A stretch of 64,000 bases of DNA from Alcanivorax sp. DP30 (lineage in GTDB: Bacteria > Pseudomonadota > Gammaproteobacteria > Pseudomonadales > Alcanivoracaceae). Position 1 is the stretch's first letter, and every line of letters starts with the position of its first letter. The translations under genes were made by a program, and so were the position numbers. The notes beneath the pieces are model-generated. The model searched no databases. It had not been told where the DNA came from and was given only the letters and a program-made list of their open reading frames with translations. Positions 1-8,206 of the stretch are shown here, one piece after another. Where the stretch lies: the NCBI RefSeq assembly GCF_009882945.1, contig NZ_WTUY01000003.1, forward strand, positions 1-64,000, written 5' to 3'.

Positions 1-122
1 GTGCCTACGCACTTAATACATGCTCAGTTCGTCATCTGAATTAACAAAAACTTTGTTGACTCGTTCAGAACTGAAATCTCTTAAAGATCCCATCCCGAAC
101 AGGTCCCACACGTTTGCTTGCC

Positions 123-137
123 TGATTGTTAAAGAGC
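123..137 (-). promoter_or_regulatory. rrn boxA antitermination site
   Basis: Read on the minus strand this is GCTCTTTAACAATCA, nearly identical to the boxA region of gammaproteobacterial rRNA leaders, where Nus factors assemble to prevent premature termination. It lies between the promoter at 187-214 and the left edge, as expected for a leader of a 16S gene just beyond position 1. Positions 1-122 would be the rest of that leader. Confidence 0.75.
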
Positions 138-186
138 GTCTCAACCGAAGCACCGTCTTGCGTTGTTGCCCCGTCGAGGAGTGCGC

Positions 187-214
187 ATTCTAGAGATTTT
201 CCGGGGGGCGTCAA
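187..214 (-). promoter_or_regulatory. Probable rRNA operon promoter (sigma70 type)
   Basis: On the minus strand TTGACG (209-214) and TAGAAT (187-192) are separated by 16 bp, followed by a GC-rich stretch at the likely start site and preceded by AT-rich sequence that could act as an UP element. The boxA-like sequence some 50 bp downstream supports an rRNA promoter reading out of the left edge. The 16S gene itself lies outside the window, so the assignment is inferred. Confidence 0.7.
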
Positions 215-539
215 CACCTTTTTTCGAACAAAAGTCAGAAATAGTGATTTCCGCTGCGTAGGGGTGTATTTCATGGCCAAAATGCCGAAAAAACAGCCAG
301 TTGCCCGAGAATTGGTGCCTGCCGCAGCGCGGCTGGTAAGCTGTCATGCCCTCACGTTCTAATGCGCTGTATAGGCTTTGGGCACAATTGCAAATAATGG
401 CATTTTCCAGCGGCACGCTGTGAGCCCCTCTCGACCCAACCTGGGAGGCGCCACACTGGGACCCAATAATGTCAGGATGCCCCCATTTGGGTGCCAGGGA
501 TGCAGGTTCGCTGCAGGCACACTCCCACGGCTATTCCAC
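215..539. other. Intergenic stretch without recognised gene
   Basis: Between the rRNA promoter and the end of the first SDR gene I see no open frame with a credible ribosome binding site. The part next to 215-245 is AT-rich and may belong to the rRNA promoter. No strong intrinsic terminator is visible for the SDR gene. Confidence 0.5.
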
Positions 540-1310
540 CTAGAACGCCGAGACGCCGCCATCCACCGCCAGCGCCTGACCGGTCATGTAGCTGTTGGCC
601 GGGGACAGCAGCATCAGCATGACGGTAACAATCTCTTCCGGTTGTCCCAGGCGCTTCATGGGACTGCCGGAGGCCAGCATGGCGTGCACCGTTTCCTTGT
701 TCTCTGACAGTTCGCCCTCGTCCACCATCGGCGTGTGAGAGTAGAACGGGCAGATGGCATTGATGCGGATGTTACGACGGGCATATTCCACCGCAGCAGT
801 TTTGGTCATGCCGATCACCGCATGCTTGGCTGCGGAGTAGGCGCCAATCTTGGGTGCGCCCCCGAGCCCCGCCATGGAACTGACATTGACGATGGCGCCA
901 CCGCTTTCCTTCATGGCTGCGATCTGGTGCTTCATGCCGTACATGACGCCCTTCACGTTGATGTTGATCTGCTGATCCAGCACCTCGTCAGTGAGCGCCT
1001 CAAAGGGGATAAATCCATGGGCGATGCCGGCGTTGTTCACTGCCATGTCAAGATGGCCGAACTGGGCCAGGGCAGTGTCCACCATGGCCTTGCAATCCGC
1101 TTCGCTGGACACATCGCAGCGCACTGCCGCCACCTTGATGCCCTGCCCGGCCAACGTGTCCGCCACCGCATTGAGCGCATCCATATTGATATCGCCCAAC
1201 ACCAGACAGGCACCGCGCTTGCCCAGCTGTTCCGCCAGCAGCTTGCCAAAACCACTGGCCGCACCGGTGATGATGACGCTCTTGGCAGTGAAATCGAGGA
1301 TTGGATCCAT
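540..1310 (-). CDS. SDR family NAD(P)-dependent oxidoreductase
   Basis: A 256-residue classical short-chain dehydrogenase that would oxidise or reduce a hydroxyl/keto group with NAD(P) in the cytoplasm. The cofactor motif TGAASGFG is at residues 15-22, NNAG at 92-95, the catalytic serine is S144 or S145, and the YxxxK pair is Y158/K162. The C-terminal YMTGQALAVDGG stretch is typical of the family. The start follows a GGAGAACACCC ribosome site. It is the last gene of a minus-strand block with a second SDR, an APH-like kinase and an acyl-CoA dehydrogenase, so a role in fatty-acid or hydroxyacyl-CoA breakdown is likely. The substrate cannot be read from the sequence. Confidence 0.93.
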   Translation of the reverse strand: MDPILDFTAKSVIITGAASGFGKLLAEQLGKRGACLVLGDINMDALNAVADTLAGQGIKVAAVRCDVSSEADCKAMVDTALAQFGHLDMAVNNAGIAHGFIPFEALTDEVLDQQININVKGVMYGMKHQIAAMKESGGAIVNVSSMAGLGGAPKIGAYSAAKHAVIGMTKTAAVEYARRNIRINAICPFYSHTPMVDEGELSENKETVHAMLASGSPMKRLGQPEEIVTVMLMLLSPANSYMTGQALAVDGGVSAF

Positions 1311-1603
1311 GGGTGTTCTCCTTCGTTGAACAGCTGCGAGCTACAACAGGGGATGGGCTGGCAGTTAATGAACCGCGCCGGGCTCCTCGCGGCAACGGGA
1401 TTGGTAAAACATTGCCATGTGGCCGCTGTAGGAGCGCCGTTCACGGCGCGAAGACGATGACTTCGCGCTTTATGCAGGCCTCCAGGCAGCAGGATCTGGT
1501 GTGATCTGAAATCCCTGATCCTCCTGCGGTGGATGCCGTGCCGCGCACGGTTCGTCCCCTGGAAGGGAACTCCTGCAGCGGCTTCTGCGCTCGTAGCTCG
1601 TAT
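1311..1603. repeat. Intergenic region with REP-like palindrome
   Basis: At 1429-1456 the sequence TGTAGGAGCGCCGTTCACGG continues into a short palindrome and resembles the REP elements of pseudomonads (TGTAGGAGC followed by a stem). Fragments of the AGCT-type heptad words occur at 1330-1345 and 1588-1604, the latter touching the stop codon of the upstream SDR. I see no gene here. Confidence 0.5.
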
Positions 1604-2371
1604 TTAGATGGTAAAGCCGCCGTCCACCACCACACACTCGCCAGTGACATAGCTGGACGCATCGGAGACCAGATACAGTACGGTGCCAGCCATTTCTTTC
1701 GGCTCGGCGTGGCGGCGCATGGGGATCTGGGCGATGGCGTGCTTGTAGATGTCATCGTTGGTAAACAGGGCGCCAGCGAACTTGGTCTTGGTCAGACCGG
1801 GCAGCAGCGCATTCACGCGGATATTGAATGGGGCGCATTCCTGGGCGAAGGATTTGGTCATGCTGATAACCGCGGCCTTGGAGATGGAATAGATGCCCTG
1901 CATGTCGCCTGGATGCAGGCCGTTGATGGACGCGGTGTTCACAATGGCACCGCCACCGTGCTCTCGCATCAGCTTGGCCCCGTTCACTGACATATAGAAG
2001 TAACCACGCAGGTTCACGTCCACCGTCTTGTCGAAGGCATCCACCGGCGTATCGAGGATATGCCCGAAGTACGGATTAGCAGCGGCATTATTCACCAGAA
2101 TATCCAGCTTGCCGTGGGTCTCGCGGATATGGGCAAAGATTGCTTCGATCTGCGCCATCTCGCCAATGTGGCACGCGAACCCTTCGGCACTGCCGCCGTC
2201 CGCGTTGATGGCATCCGCCACCGTCTGGCAGTCATCCTGCTTGCGACTGGAAACGATCACATGGGCGCCCTGCTCCGCCAGCAGGCGGGCTATCTCTTCA
2301 CCGATGCCACGGCTGGCGCCAGTAACCAGGGCAATCTTGCCCGTTAAATCAAACAGCTTGGTACTCATCAT
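1604..2371 (-). CDS. SDR family oxidoreductase
   Basis: A 255-residue short-chain dehydrogenase, different from the one at 540-1310. The Rossmann motif TGASRGIG is at residues 17-24, NNAA at 94-97 in place of NNAG, and YSISK at 161-165 carries the catalytic tyrosine and lysine. Two consecutive ATG codons follow a GGGAGAG ribosome site, so the first residue is uncertain by one. The gene lies between the kinase gene and the other SDR on the same strand. It probably oxidises a hydroxyacyl-CoA or alcohol intermediate, but this is an inference from neighbours. Confidence 0.93.
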   Translation of the reverse strand: MMSTKLFDLTGKIALVTGASRGIGEEIARLLAEQGAHVIVSSRKQDDCQTVADAINADGGSAEGFACHIGEMAQIEAIFAHIRETHGKLDILVNNAAANPYFGHILDTPVDAFDKTVDVNLRGYFYMSVNGAKLMREHGGGAIVNTASINGLHPGDMQGIYSISKAAVISMTKSFAQECAPFNIRVNALLPGLTKTKFAGALFTNDDIYKHAIAQIPMRRHAEPKEMAGTVLYLVSDASSYVTGECVVVDGGFTI

Positions 2372-2387
2372 TACTCTCCCGGAAAAA

Positions 2388-2505
2388 ACGCTTCAAGCTA
2401 CAAGCTGCAACGCGTGAGACGGGGGCTTCCATCCGGCAACGTCCTGCCCGCGCATCATGGTTGTTTTTAGGTTTTATTGAAGCTTGTAGCTTGAGGCTTG
2501 GGGCT
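2388..2505. repeat. Facing pair of AAGCTAC-type heptad arrays
   Basis: Units AAGCTAC-AAGCTGC-AACGCGT run at 2395-2415. In the opposite orientation AAGCCTC-AAGCTAC-AAGCTTC lies at about 2480-2500, just beyond the stop codon of the kinase gene. Together they form an imperfect inverted repeat with about 65 bp between the arms. The same words recur at 8205-8530, 14318-14468 and 49776-49803. Confidence 0.75.
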
Positions 2506-2506
2506 G

Positions 2507-3553
2507 TTACGCCCCGTTATGGATAATATCCACCGCCATGCTGGCCAGTGGCTCTACCAGTGCGCCAACGGTGACTGCCTCCTTGCTGGAGGCATTGCCG
2601 TCTTCAGCGCGTTTGGCCACACCCTGGCAGATGGCGGCCAGGCGGAAGAAGCTGAAGCACAGGTAGAACTCCCAGTTGTCGATTTTGTCGATACCGCGTC
2701 GTTTACAGTATGCGGCCACGTACTCTTCTTCGGTGGGGATGCCAAGTGCCTTGCGATCCACCCCGGCCATACCCGCCATCTTGGCTTTACCCTGCGGCAT
2801 GCGCATGCCCATACACTGATAGGCCAGGTCCGCAAGAGGGTGGCCCAGGGTAGACAGCTCCCAATCCAGTACGGCGATCACTTTCGGTTCGCCGGGATGC
2901 CACATCATGTTATCGAGACGGAAGTCGCCATGGGCCAGGGCCACCTGGCCATCGTCTTCCGGCTGATGCTTTTCAAGCCAGGCCATCAACTCATCCATGG
3001 CAGGAATCTCTTTCAGCTTGGACGCTTCATATTGCTTGGTCCAGCGGCCCAGCTGACGCTCGAAATAATTGCCCGGTTTGCCGTAATCGCTCAGACCTGC
3101 CGCCTCCAGATCCACACTGTGCATGGCCGCCAGCACCCGGTTCATCTCGTCATACATGGCCGCGCGCAGGGCATTCCCCTCTTCGCCTTCCCCACACTCC
3201 GGCAGGGAAGCGTCCCACAGGATGCGCCCTTCACAGAACTCCATGACATAGAACATGGAACCGATCACGTCACGGTCTTCGCACAGGTGCAACACCCTGG
3301 GCACCGGCACATCGGTGTCCCTGAGAGCATCCATGACACGGTATTCACGATCTACGGCATGGGCAGACTTGAGCAGTTCACCCGGCGGCTGGCGGCGTAA
3401 TACATAAGCACCGGACGGCGACGTAATCTTGAAGGTGGGGTTGGACTGGCCCCCCTCGAATTTGTCAGCTTCGATGGGACCCTTGAAGCCATCAATGTTT
3501 TGCTCGAGGTACTCGGCCAGTTTTACGGTATCCAGCGAATCCACCTGGGACAT
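2507..3553 (-). CDS. Phosphotransferase family protein (APH/ACAD10-11-like kinase)
   Basis: A 348-residue protein with the aminoglycoside-phosphotransferase fold. The catalytic loop HGDFRLDN is at residues 208-215 and the metal-binding DWE at 230-232. Proteins of this subgroup next to an acyl-CoA dehydrogenase resemble the kinase half of mammalian ACAD10/11 and the bacterial LvaA enzyme, which phosphorylate 4-hydroxyacyl-CoA so that the hydroxyl group can later be removed. The start follows AGGAGAGCTCC. The acyl-CoA dehydrogenase gene ends about 80 bp upstream on the same strand. A drug-resistance role is unlikely in this context; the exact acyl substrate is unknown. Confidence 0.88.
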   Translation of the reverse strand: MSQVDSLDTVKLAEYLEQNIDGFKGPIEADKFEGGQSNPTFKITSPSGAYVLRRQPPGELLKSAHAVDREYRVMDALRDTDVPVPRVLHLCEDRDVIGSMFYVMEFCEGRILWDASLPECGEGEEGNALRAAMYDEMNRVLAAMHSVDLEAAGLSDYGKPGNYFERQLGRWTKQYEASKLKEIPAMDELMAWLEKHQPEDDGQVALAHGDFRLDNMMWHPGEPKVIAVLDWELSTLGHPLADLAYQCMGMRMPQGKAKMAGMAGVDRKALGIPTEEEYVAAYCKRRGIDKIDNWEFYLCFSFFRLAAICQGVAKRAEDGNASSKEAVTVGALVEPLASMAVDIIHNGA

Positions 3554-3635
3554 GGAGCTCTCCTGTTATTCTGTCTGCTGCGCAAATGGCTCATCACGAC
3601 ACGCCCTGATTCAGGGCGCGCCGGACACGATCGGT

Positions 3636-4844
3636 TCAGGCGAATTGCTTGGCCAGGGTCCGGCCCAGCTGCATCATGTGCACCTGATCCGGTCCGTCTG
3701 CCAGCCGCAGGCTGCGGGCATAGCTGAAGAAGTGGGCCAGCGGCGTATCCTGACTGACACCCACGGCACCGTGGATCTGAATCGCCCGATCGATGACATT
3801 TAACGCCATATTGGGCGCAACCACCTTGATCATTGCGATCAAATCCTTGGCGACTTTGTTACCTTCGCGGTCCATCAGGTCCGCCGCCTTCAGAGTCAAG
3901 AGGCGAGCCTGCTCGATTTCGCACCAGGATCTGGCCAGATCTTCACGCACGGAACCCTGTTTGCTCATGGGCTGACCGAACACTTCCCGCTCGTTAACCC
4001 GTTTGGCCATCAGCTCGAAGGCTTCCTGAGCCGCCCCGATCAGACGCATGCAGTGGTGAATACGACCCGGGCCCAAGCGACCCTGGGCGATTTCGAATCC
4101 CCGCCCCTCGCCGAGAATGATGTTTTCCCTGGGCACCCGCACGTTCTCGAAAATCACTTCTGCATGCCCTTCCGGCGCATCGTCATAGCCGAATACTTTC
4201 ATGGGGCGCACGATCTTGACCCCCGGCGTGTTGGTGGGCACCAGCACCTGGGACTGCTGCACATGGCGGCTGGGGTTATCCGGGTCGGTCTTGCCCATGA
4301 CAATGAGGATCTCACAGCTCTTGCGCATGGCCCCGCTGATATAGAACTTGCGGCCATTGATGACATAGTCGTCACCGTCGCGCTCGATGCGGGTTTCGAT
4401 GTTGGTGGCGTCAGACGACGCTACCTCCGGTTCGGTCATGGCAAAGGCGCTTCGAATTCGGCCTTCCAGCAAGGGCTCCAGCCACTGCTTCTTCTGCTGC
4501 TCATTGCCGTATTTGGCCAGCACTTCCATATTGCCGGTATCCGGCGCGGCGCAGTTGAACACCTCGGACGCTATCAGGCTACGGCCCATTTCCTCCGCCA
4601 GCGGCGCATATTCCAGGTTGCTCAGGCCGGCACTGTACTCGCCATATTCCTTCGGCAGAAACAGGTTCCAGAGCCCCTTCTCCTTCGCCCTGGCCTTGAG
4701 TTCATCCATCACCGGCGGGGTTTCCCACGGGTTGGCCGCCAGTTCCTCACGGAACCGGGCTTCGGCCGGACGGATTTCGGTGTTGATGAATTCACGAACC
4801 TGAAGCACCAGATCCTTCATCTTGTCGGTGTATTGAAAGTCCAT
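3636..4844 (-). CDS. Acyl-CoA dehydrogenase (ACAD10/11-like)
   Basis: A 402-residue FAD-dependent acyl-CoA dehydrogenase. [16 protein letters not shown] in the middle domain and the C-terminal helical bundle with [20 protein letters not shown] are typical. Near the C-terminus [10 protein letters not shown] stands where short- and medium-chain enzymes have an E-G-T motif, so Asp383 may replace the usual catalytic glutamate, as I recall for ACAD11-like proteins. It starts after GGGAGAGCTGC. With the downstream APH-like kinase it probably handles 4-phosphoryl- or branched acyl-CoA. This is family-based inference; only the dehydrogenase assignment is firm. Confidence 0.92.
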   Translation of the reverse strand: MDFQYTDKMKDLVLQVREFINTEIRPAEARFREELAANPWETPPVMDELKARAKEKGLWNLFLPKEYGEYSAGLSNLEYAPLAEEMGRSLIASEVFNCAAPDTGNMEVLAKYGNEQQKKQWLEPLLEGRIRSAFAMTEPEVASSDATNIETRIERDGDDYVINGRKFYISGAMRKSCEILIVMGKTDPDNPSRHVQQSQVLVPTNTPGVKIVRPMKVFGYDDAPEGHAEVIFENVRVPRENIILGEGRGFEIAQGRLGPGRIHHCMRLIGAAQEAFELMAKRVNEREVFGQPMSKQGSVREDLARSWCEIEQARLLTLKAADLMDREGNKVAKDLIAMIKVVAPNMALNVIDRAIQIHGAVGVSQDTPLAHFFSYARSLRLADGPDQVHMMQLGRTLAKQFA

Positions 4845-4933
4845 GCAGCTCTCCCTGTGCGCCTTGGCGCCTTGTCTGATTGCAAACGATAGGCGGTCTT
4901 GCTGCCGCCCTTGAACGCTGCGTACGTTGCTGT

Positions 4934-5614
4934 CTAGAAATAGGTAATGGCGTCGAACCGGTCTGCCCGATCCAGATGCGGCACATTATTGAAGCTGGCC
5001 ACGCGTACCGCCTTTCGATTAAAGAAACCGTGAATTACGCTGGTGTTGCGGATCTGCAGGTTCAGCTCCACCACGGTGTCATCCGCGGTGTTGAGGGCAT
5101 GCTTCATGAACATACCCATGGCGCCACCGGAACTGACGATGACCACCTTTTCCTTGTCGCTGTAGTGGTGCTGAATGTGGTCGCGAGCGGCGGCAACACG
5201 GTCAGAGAAATGTGCCCAGCTCTCCGGCAGCTCGCCATCCAGCTCACCATGACGCCAAGCCTGCATGGCGGCCTTCAATGCCTTGTAAAAAGCAGACGCA
5301 TGAGCTGCATCAGCTTTAGCGTTGTCTTCAGGGTGCTGTGCCTGCCAGGCGTTGACGATAGCGTGGAAATCGAATTCATTGAGGCCGGTGTGAATCTCGG
5401 AAGGCAACACGATACCCAGCCCTTCGCAGATCCCCGCACCGGTTTCCTGGTGACGCACCAGATCGCCAGTGATCAGCCCATCAAACTGCATGTCCCGTTC
5501 GGCAAAGTACTCGCCCAGCCAGCGCGCCTGCTGGTGCCCCAGCGGAGATAGCTGATCGTAGTTATCACTGCCGAACGACGCTTGTCCGTGCCGGACAAGG
5601 TAAAACTGGGCCAT
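4934..5614 (-). CDS. Histidine phosphatase family protein
   Basis: A 226-residue member of the phosphoglycerate-mutase-like phosphatases. The catalytic RHG is at residues 8-10 ([11 protein letters not shown]), followed by [12 protein letters not shown], and the second histidine lies in [14 protein letters not shown], where the usual S-H-G is changed to S-G-G. The start at 5614 is chosen because GGAGAAGCG lies directly before this ATG; longer frames begin inside or before that site. It sits upstream of the acyl-CoA dehydrogenase in the same direction and could act on phosphorylated intermediates of the same pathway, which is speculative. Loss of the second SHG histidine makes activity less certain. 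Confidence 0.85.
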   Translation of the reverse strand: MAQFYLVRHGQASFGSDNYDQLSPLGHQQARWLGEYFAERDMQFDGLITGDLVRHQETGAGICEGLGIVLPSEIHTGLNEFDFHAIVNAWQAQHPEDNAKADAAHASAFYKALKAAMQAWRHGELDGELPESWAHFSDRVAAARDHIQHHYSDKEKVVIVSSGGAMGMFMKHALNTADDTVVELNLQIRNTSVIHGFFNRKAVRVASFNNVPHLDRADRFDAITYF

Positions 5615-5914
5615 GCGCTTCTCCATTGGGGCGATTTTCAAAGTAAGCCCAGACTAGAACAGGCCGCACTGTTAGTGAAATTGATATTTTGAATCCCAAC
5701 CAATAAGTTTCATGCATACCAAACAAATGGAGAAAAGCTGGACGGGACGTCATGGCCGGACAGGCGATTGCCCGCGAATTGATCGGGGAGAGAACGCTGA
5801 AGGGTCAAGGCTGGTGGAAAAACGGAGAACCCCCTGTGCGAACGGGCAGCGCCATCTTCTCTGTTGATAGACGAAAGCCGACTCCCGGCGAGGGCAAGAT
5901 ATCCTGTGTTGTAC
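5615..5914. other. Intergenic region between phosphatase and TetR genes
   Basis: This 300-bp gap probably holds the promoter of the phosphatase operon (AT-rich around 5660-5720 on the minus strand). No clear -35/-10 pair stands out and no strong terminator is visible for the TetR gene. An 88-codon plus-strand frame from 5752 has an arginine/glycine-rich product with no family look and runs into the TetR gene, so I do not call it. Confidence 0.4.
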
Positions 5915-6544
5915 TCAGCCGGTCCGCATCACACCCTGCAGGGCCACGTCCACCACTTCTCGCACCAGATGGTCTAATTGCTCAGGCGTTTCGTGGTCGC
6001 GGGGGTGGTACCAGTTGATCACGGAGTTCATGGCACCAAACACCGGCTTGATGGCCACACGGGGCCGACGGGCACGCATGGATCCTTCTTCTATCCCCTG
6101 CTCCAGCACCGAAAGAAACAAGCCTTCGCATTGATTGCGCCGCGCCTGCAGGCTGGTGAGTTGCTGGCGCTGGGTTTCCGTGGTGGAACTGCGCAGCAGC
6201 ATCTGCACGGCTTCCGACACCGTGCGCTGGTAGTGCCGAGTGAGAATCAGGGTACGCACATAACGGTGGGCCATTTCACTGAATCGCTGGGAAGCGGGCA
6301 TGTCGGCCGAGGCTAGCGGAGTGACTTCATCCAGCAGGGCATCCATGGCCCGGTGGTGAATCTCAAAGAACAGTTCAGCCTTGGAATCAAAGTAGTGATA
6401 GACCATTCCCTTGGTGGCGGACAGTTGCCGGGCGATATCGTCAATGCTGGTGGCACTGAATCCACGCTCCATGAAGCACCATGCCGCAGCCTCCAGAATG
6501 GCATCACGGGGGTCACTGGCCAGGGCTTCGCTTTGTTGCACCAT
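5915..6544 (-). CDS. TetR/AcrR family transcriptional regulator
   Basis: A 209-residue repressor. The N-terminal helix-turn-helix is clear: AILEAAAWCFMERGFSATSI, then DDIARQLSATKGMVYHYF at about residues 39-56. The C-terminal part should bind a ligand, in this context perhaps an acyl-CoA. It is the most upstream gene of the minus-strand catabolic block and is the natural candidate for controlling it. A partly palindromic GTAAATACTTAC lies 36 bp before its start. Effector and regulon are unknown. Confidence 0.92.
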   Translation of the reverse strand: MVQQSEALASDPRDAILEAAAWCFMERGFSATSIDDIARQLSATKGMVYHYFDSKAELFFEIHHRAMDALLDEVTPLASADMPASQRFSEMAHRYVRTLILTRHYQRTVSEAVQMLLRSSTTETQRQQLTSLQARRNQCEGLFLSVLEQGIEEGSMRARRPRVAIKPVFGAMNSVINWYHPRDHETPEQLDHLVREVVDVALQGVMRTG

Positions 6545-6579
6545 GGTGGCTGTCCTCGGTCTTCTTGTTTTACACAGGA

Positions 6580-6591
6580 GTAAATACTTAC
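6580..6591. promoter_or_regulatory. Possible TetR operator
   Basis: GTAAATACTTAC is a near-palindrome upstream of the TetR gene at 5915-6544. Position and symmetry fit an autoregulatory site, but there is only one copy and no second site near the other genes of the block. Confidence 0.3.
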
Positions 6592-6807
6592 CTTCTAGTC
6601 TGGCACAGGGCTGGGGTTACACCATTGACCTTGCGGCGCAGACAACACGTTGGCGCGCCCTACTGTTGGGCATTTTTTGGCCCGATCCCACCTCTACATG
6701 TTTTGCTGCAGGGGTTATAGCCGTGCACTATCCCTGCAAGCTGGATTTTTGCTTGCAGCGATGGCGGACGCTGGTTAGTCTGATGCCATCTTGAACAGGA
6801 AAGATTG

Positions 6808-6921
6808 ATGATGAACGCGATTGCCACTTCACAACTGCACCAAACCGCCTCTGTGTTGGTTCGTGCTGCCGTGTCTGTCGCTTTCTATTTCGGGTATTGG
6901 TTTAGCCGCTCGCGCGCCTGA
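6808..6921 (+). CDS. Aromatic amino-acid leader peptide of the DAHP synthase gene
   Basis: A 37-codon reading frame starting ATGATG after an AGGA ribosome site (6797-6800). Residues 26-32 are FYFGYWF: six aromatic residues in seven codons (6883-6903), covering phenylalanine, tyrosine and tryptophan. Six codons later the TGA stop (6919-6921) lies on the edge of a 9-bp hairpin, and an intrinsic terminator follows at 6967-7001, all upstream of the DAHP synthase gene. This is the layout of trp- and phe-type ribosome-mediated attenuators: when charged aromatic tRNA is scarce the ribosome stalls on these codons and the terminator is avoided. Reading and layout are seen directly; the mechanism is inferred. 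Confidence 0.85.
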   Translation: MMNAIATSQLHQTASVLVRAAVSVAFYFGYWFSRSRA

Positions 6922-6937
6922 CTTTACCCAGGCGCGC
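6912..6937 (+). promoter_or_regulatory. Attenuator hairpin over the leader stop codon
   Basis: GCGCGCCTG (6912-6920) pairs perfectly with CAGGCGCGC (6929-6937) around an 8-nt loop and includes the leader stop codon. The right arm could instead pair with CGCCTG at 6949-6954. The arrangement matches the 1:2 pause hairpin and an alternative 2:3 pairing of classical attenuators. Confidence 0.7.
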
Positions 6938-6966
6938 CCGCTACGGGACGCCTGCCGAAACCTCTG

Positions 6967-7001
6967 AAAACCCCGGTCGGTATCCCGCCCGGGGTTTTTT
7001 T
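6967..7001 (+). terminator. Intrinsic terminator in the DAHP synthase leader
   Basis: AAAACCCCGG (6967-6976) pairs with CCGGGGTTTT (6989-6998) around a 12-nt loop and runs into a T tract ending at 7001. It sits between the leader peptide and the DAHP synthase gene, so it must be passed for expression and is the attenuating terminator. Confidence 0.85.
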
Positions 7002-7050
7002 ATGCCTGATCGCCTGACAAAACATCGAGACGCCACACGGGAGAGACACC

Positions 7051-7125
7051 ATGTATCGATATCAGCCGACAACACTGCAGCTCAAGGGCCTCTGGCCACA
7101 GATCCTTTTGACATTACGACGATGA
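7051..7125 (+). CDS. Possible second small upstream ORF
   Basis: After the attenuator terminator a GGGAGAGACACC sequence precedes an ATG that opens a 24-codon frame (MYRYQPTTLQLKGLW, then PQILLTLRR) ending 40 bp before the DAHP synthase start. The ribosome site is good, but the product has only two tyrosines and one tryptophan and no family resemblance. It may couple translation to the downstream gene or be chance. Confidence 0.3.
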   Translation: MYRYQPTTLQLKGLWPQILLTLRR

Positions 7126-7165
7126 ATGAACGCGTGCCGTTGCACGCAGAGCACAAGGAAAGACC

Positions 7166-8206
7166 ATGCAACAGCTTCAGAATAGTGCTATCAGCAGCCA
7201 CACCGATGAATCCCGGCGCAGCCTGCCGCTGCCCACACCATCGGTGCTGCGCGAGCGCCTGCCCGTGGACACCGATCTGGCCCGGCAAATTGCCAGCCAC
7301 CGCCAGACCATCCGTAATATTCTCAACGGCGACGATGCGCGGCTGCTGATCATCACCGGGCCCTGCTCACTTCACGATCCCAAATCGGCGCTGGAATACG
7401 GCCACAAGCTCGCTGCACTGGCGCAAAGCCTGTCTGATCGCGCTTTCATCGTAATGCGTGCCTACGTGGAGAAGCCCCGCACGACGATAGGCTGGAAAGG
7501 CATGCTTTACGATCCCCATCTGGATGGCAGCCATGACATGGTCACCGGGCTGAATGTGTCCCGTCACCTGTTGCGGGATCTGGCCCGGCTGGGTTTACCG
7601 CTTGCCACGGAGCTGTTACATCCCATGGCGGCGGATTACCTGGGCGACCTGCTCAGCTGGGCGGCCATCGGTGCGCGCACCACTGAATCACAGGTTCACC
7701 GGGAAATGGTCAGCGGCCTGCCTATGCCCGTGGGCTTCAAGAACGGTACCGATGGCAGCATCGGGGTAGCCTGCGATGCCATGGGCTCCGCCGCCCATCC
7801 ACACAGCCACATGGGCATGGACGAGCAAGGCCATGCCGCCCTTCTGCAAACCGCCGGCAACCCGGATACCCACCTGGTGCTGCGCGGCGGCCATGATGGC
7901 CCCAACTACGATGCCGACAGTGTTGCGCAGGCGGTGGCAGCGCTGCAGCAGCGGGGTCAGAATCCACGTCTGATTGTGGACTGCAGTCACGCCAACAGCG
8001 GCAAGGATCCATTGCAGCAGCCTGCGGTGATGCGCGATCTGTTGGCACAACGGGCCGCAGGTCAGCAGCACATTGCCGGGGTGATGCTGGAAAGCCACCT
8101 TGAGGATGGGCGCCAGGGCCAGGACGGCGAGCTGGCTTACGGGGTGTCCATCACCGATGGGTGTCTCGGATGGGAGAAGACCTGTGCGTTGCTGGAGGGA
8201 GTTTAG
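7166..8206 (+). CDS. aroG: 3-deoxy-7-phosphoheptulonate synthase (class I DAHP synthase)
   Basis: A 346-residue cytoplasmic enzyme joining phosphoenolpyruvate and erythrose 4-phosphate in the first step of the shikimate pathway. LIITGPCSLHDP at about residues 61-72 carries the metal-binding cysteine (C67), followed by MRAYVEKPRTTIGWKG at 97-112 and KNGTDGS; the metal-binding histidine lies in DCSHANSGKDP. Length and motifs match the AroF/AroG/AroH type; which amino acid inhibits it cannot be told. ATG at 7166 follows AAGGAAAG. Upstream lies an attenuator with a leader peptide rich in Phe, Tyr and Trp codons. A heptad repeat array begins within the stop codon. The isozyme letter is a convenience. 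Confidence 0.94.
   Translation: MQQLQNSAISSHTDESRRSLPLPTPSVLRERLPVDTDLARQIASHRQTIRNILNGDDARLLIITGPCSLHDPKSALEYGHKLAALAQSLSDRAFIVMRAYVEKPRTTIGWKGMLYDPHLDGSHDMVTGLNVSRHLLRDLARLGLPLATELLHPMAADYLGDLLSWAAIGARTTESQVHREMVSGLPMPVGFKNGTDGSIGVACDAMGSAAHPHSHMGMDEQGHAALLQTAGNPDTHLVLRGGHDGPNYDADSVAQAVAALQQRGQNPRLIVDCSHANSGKDPLQQPAVMRDLLAQRAAGQQHIAGVMLESHLEDGRQGQDGELAYGVSITDGCLGWEKTCALLEGV

Noticed and set aside
2507-3553. APH-like gene considered as an aminoglycoside resistance gene.
   Set aside because: The context is acyl-CoA metabolism, and the sequence resembles the ACAD10/11-associated kinases.
5752-6018. 88-codon plus-strand frame between the phosphatase and TetR genes.
   Set aside because: Weak ribosome site, unstructured Gly/Arg/Pro-rich product, and it overlaps the 3' end of the TetR gene.
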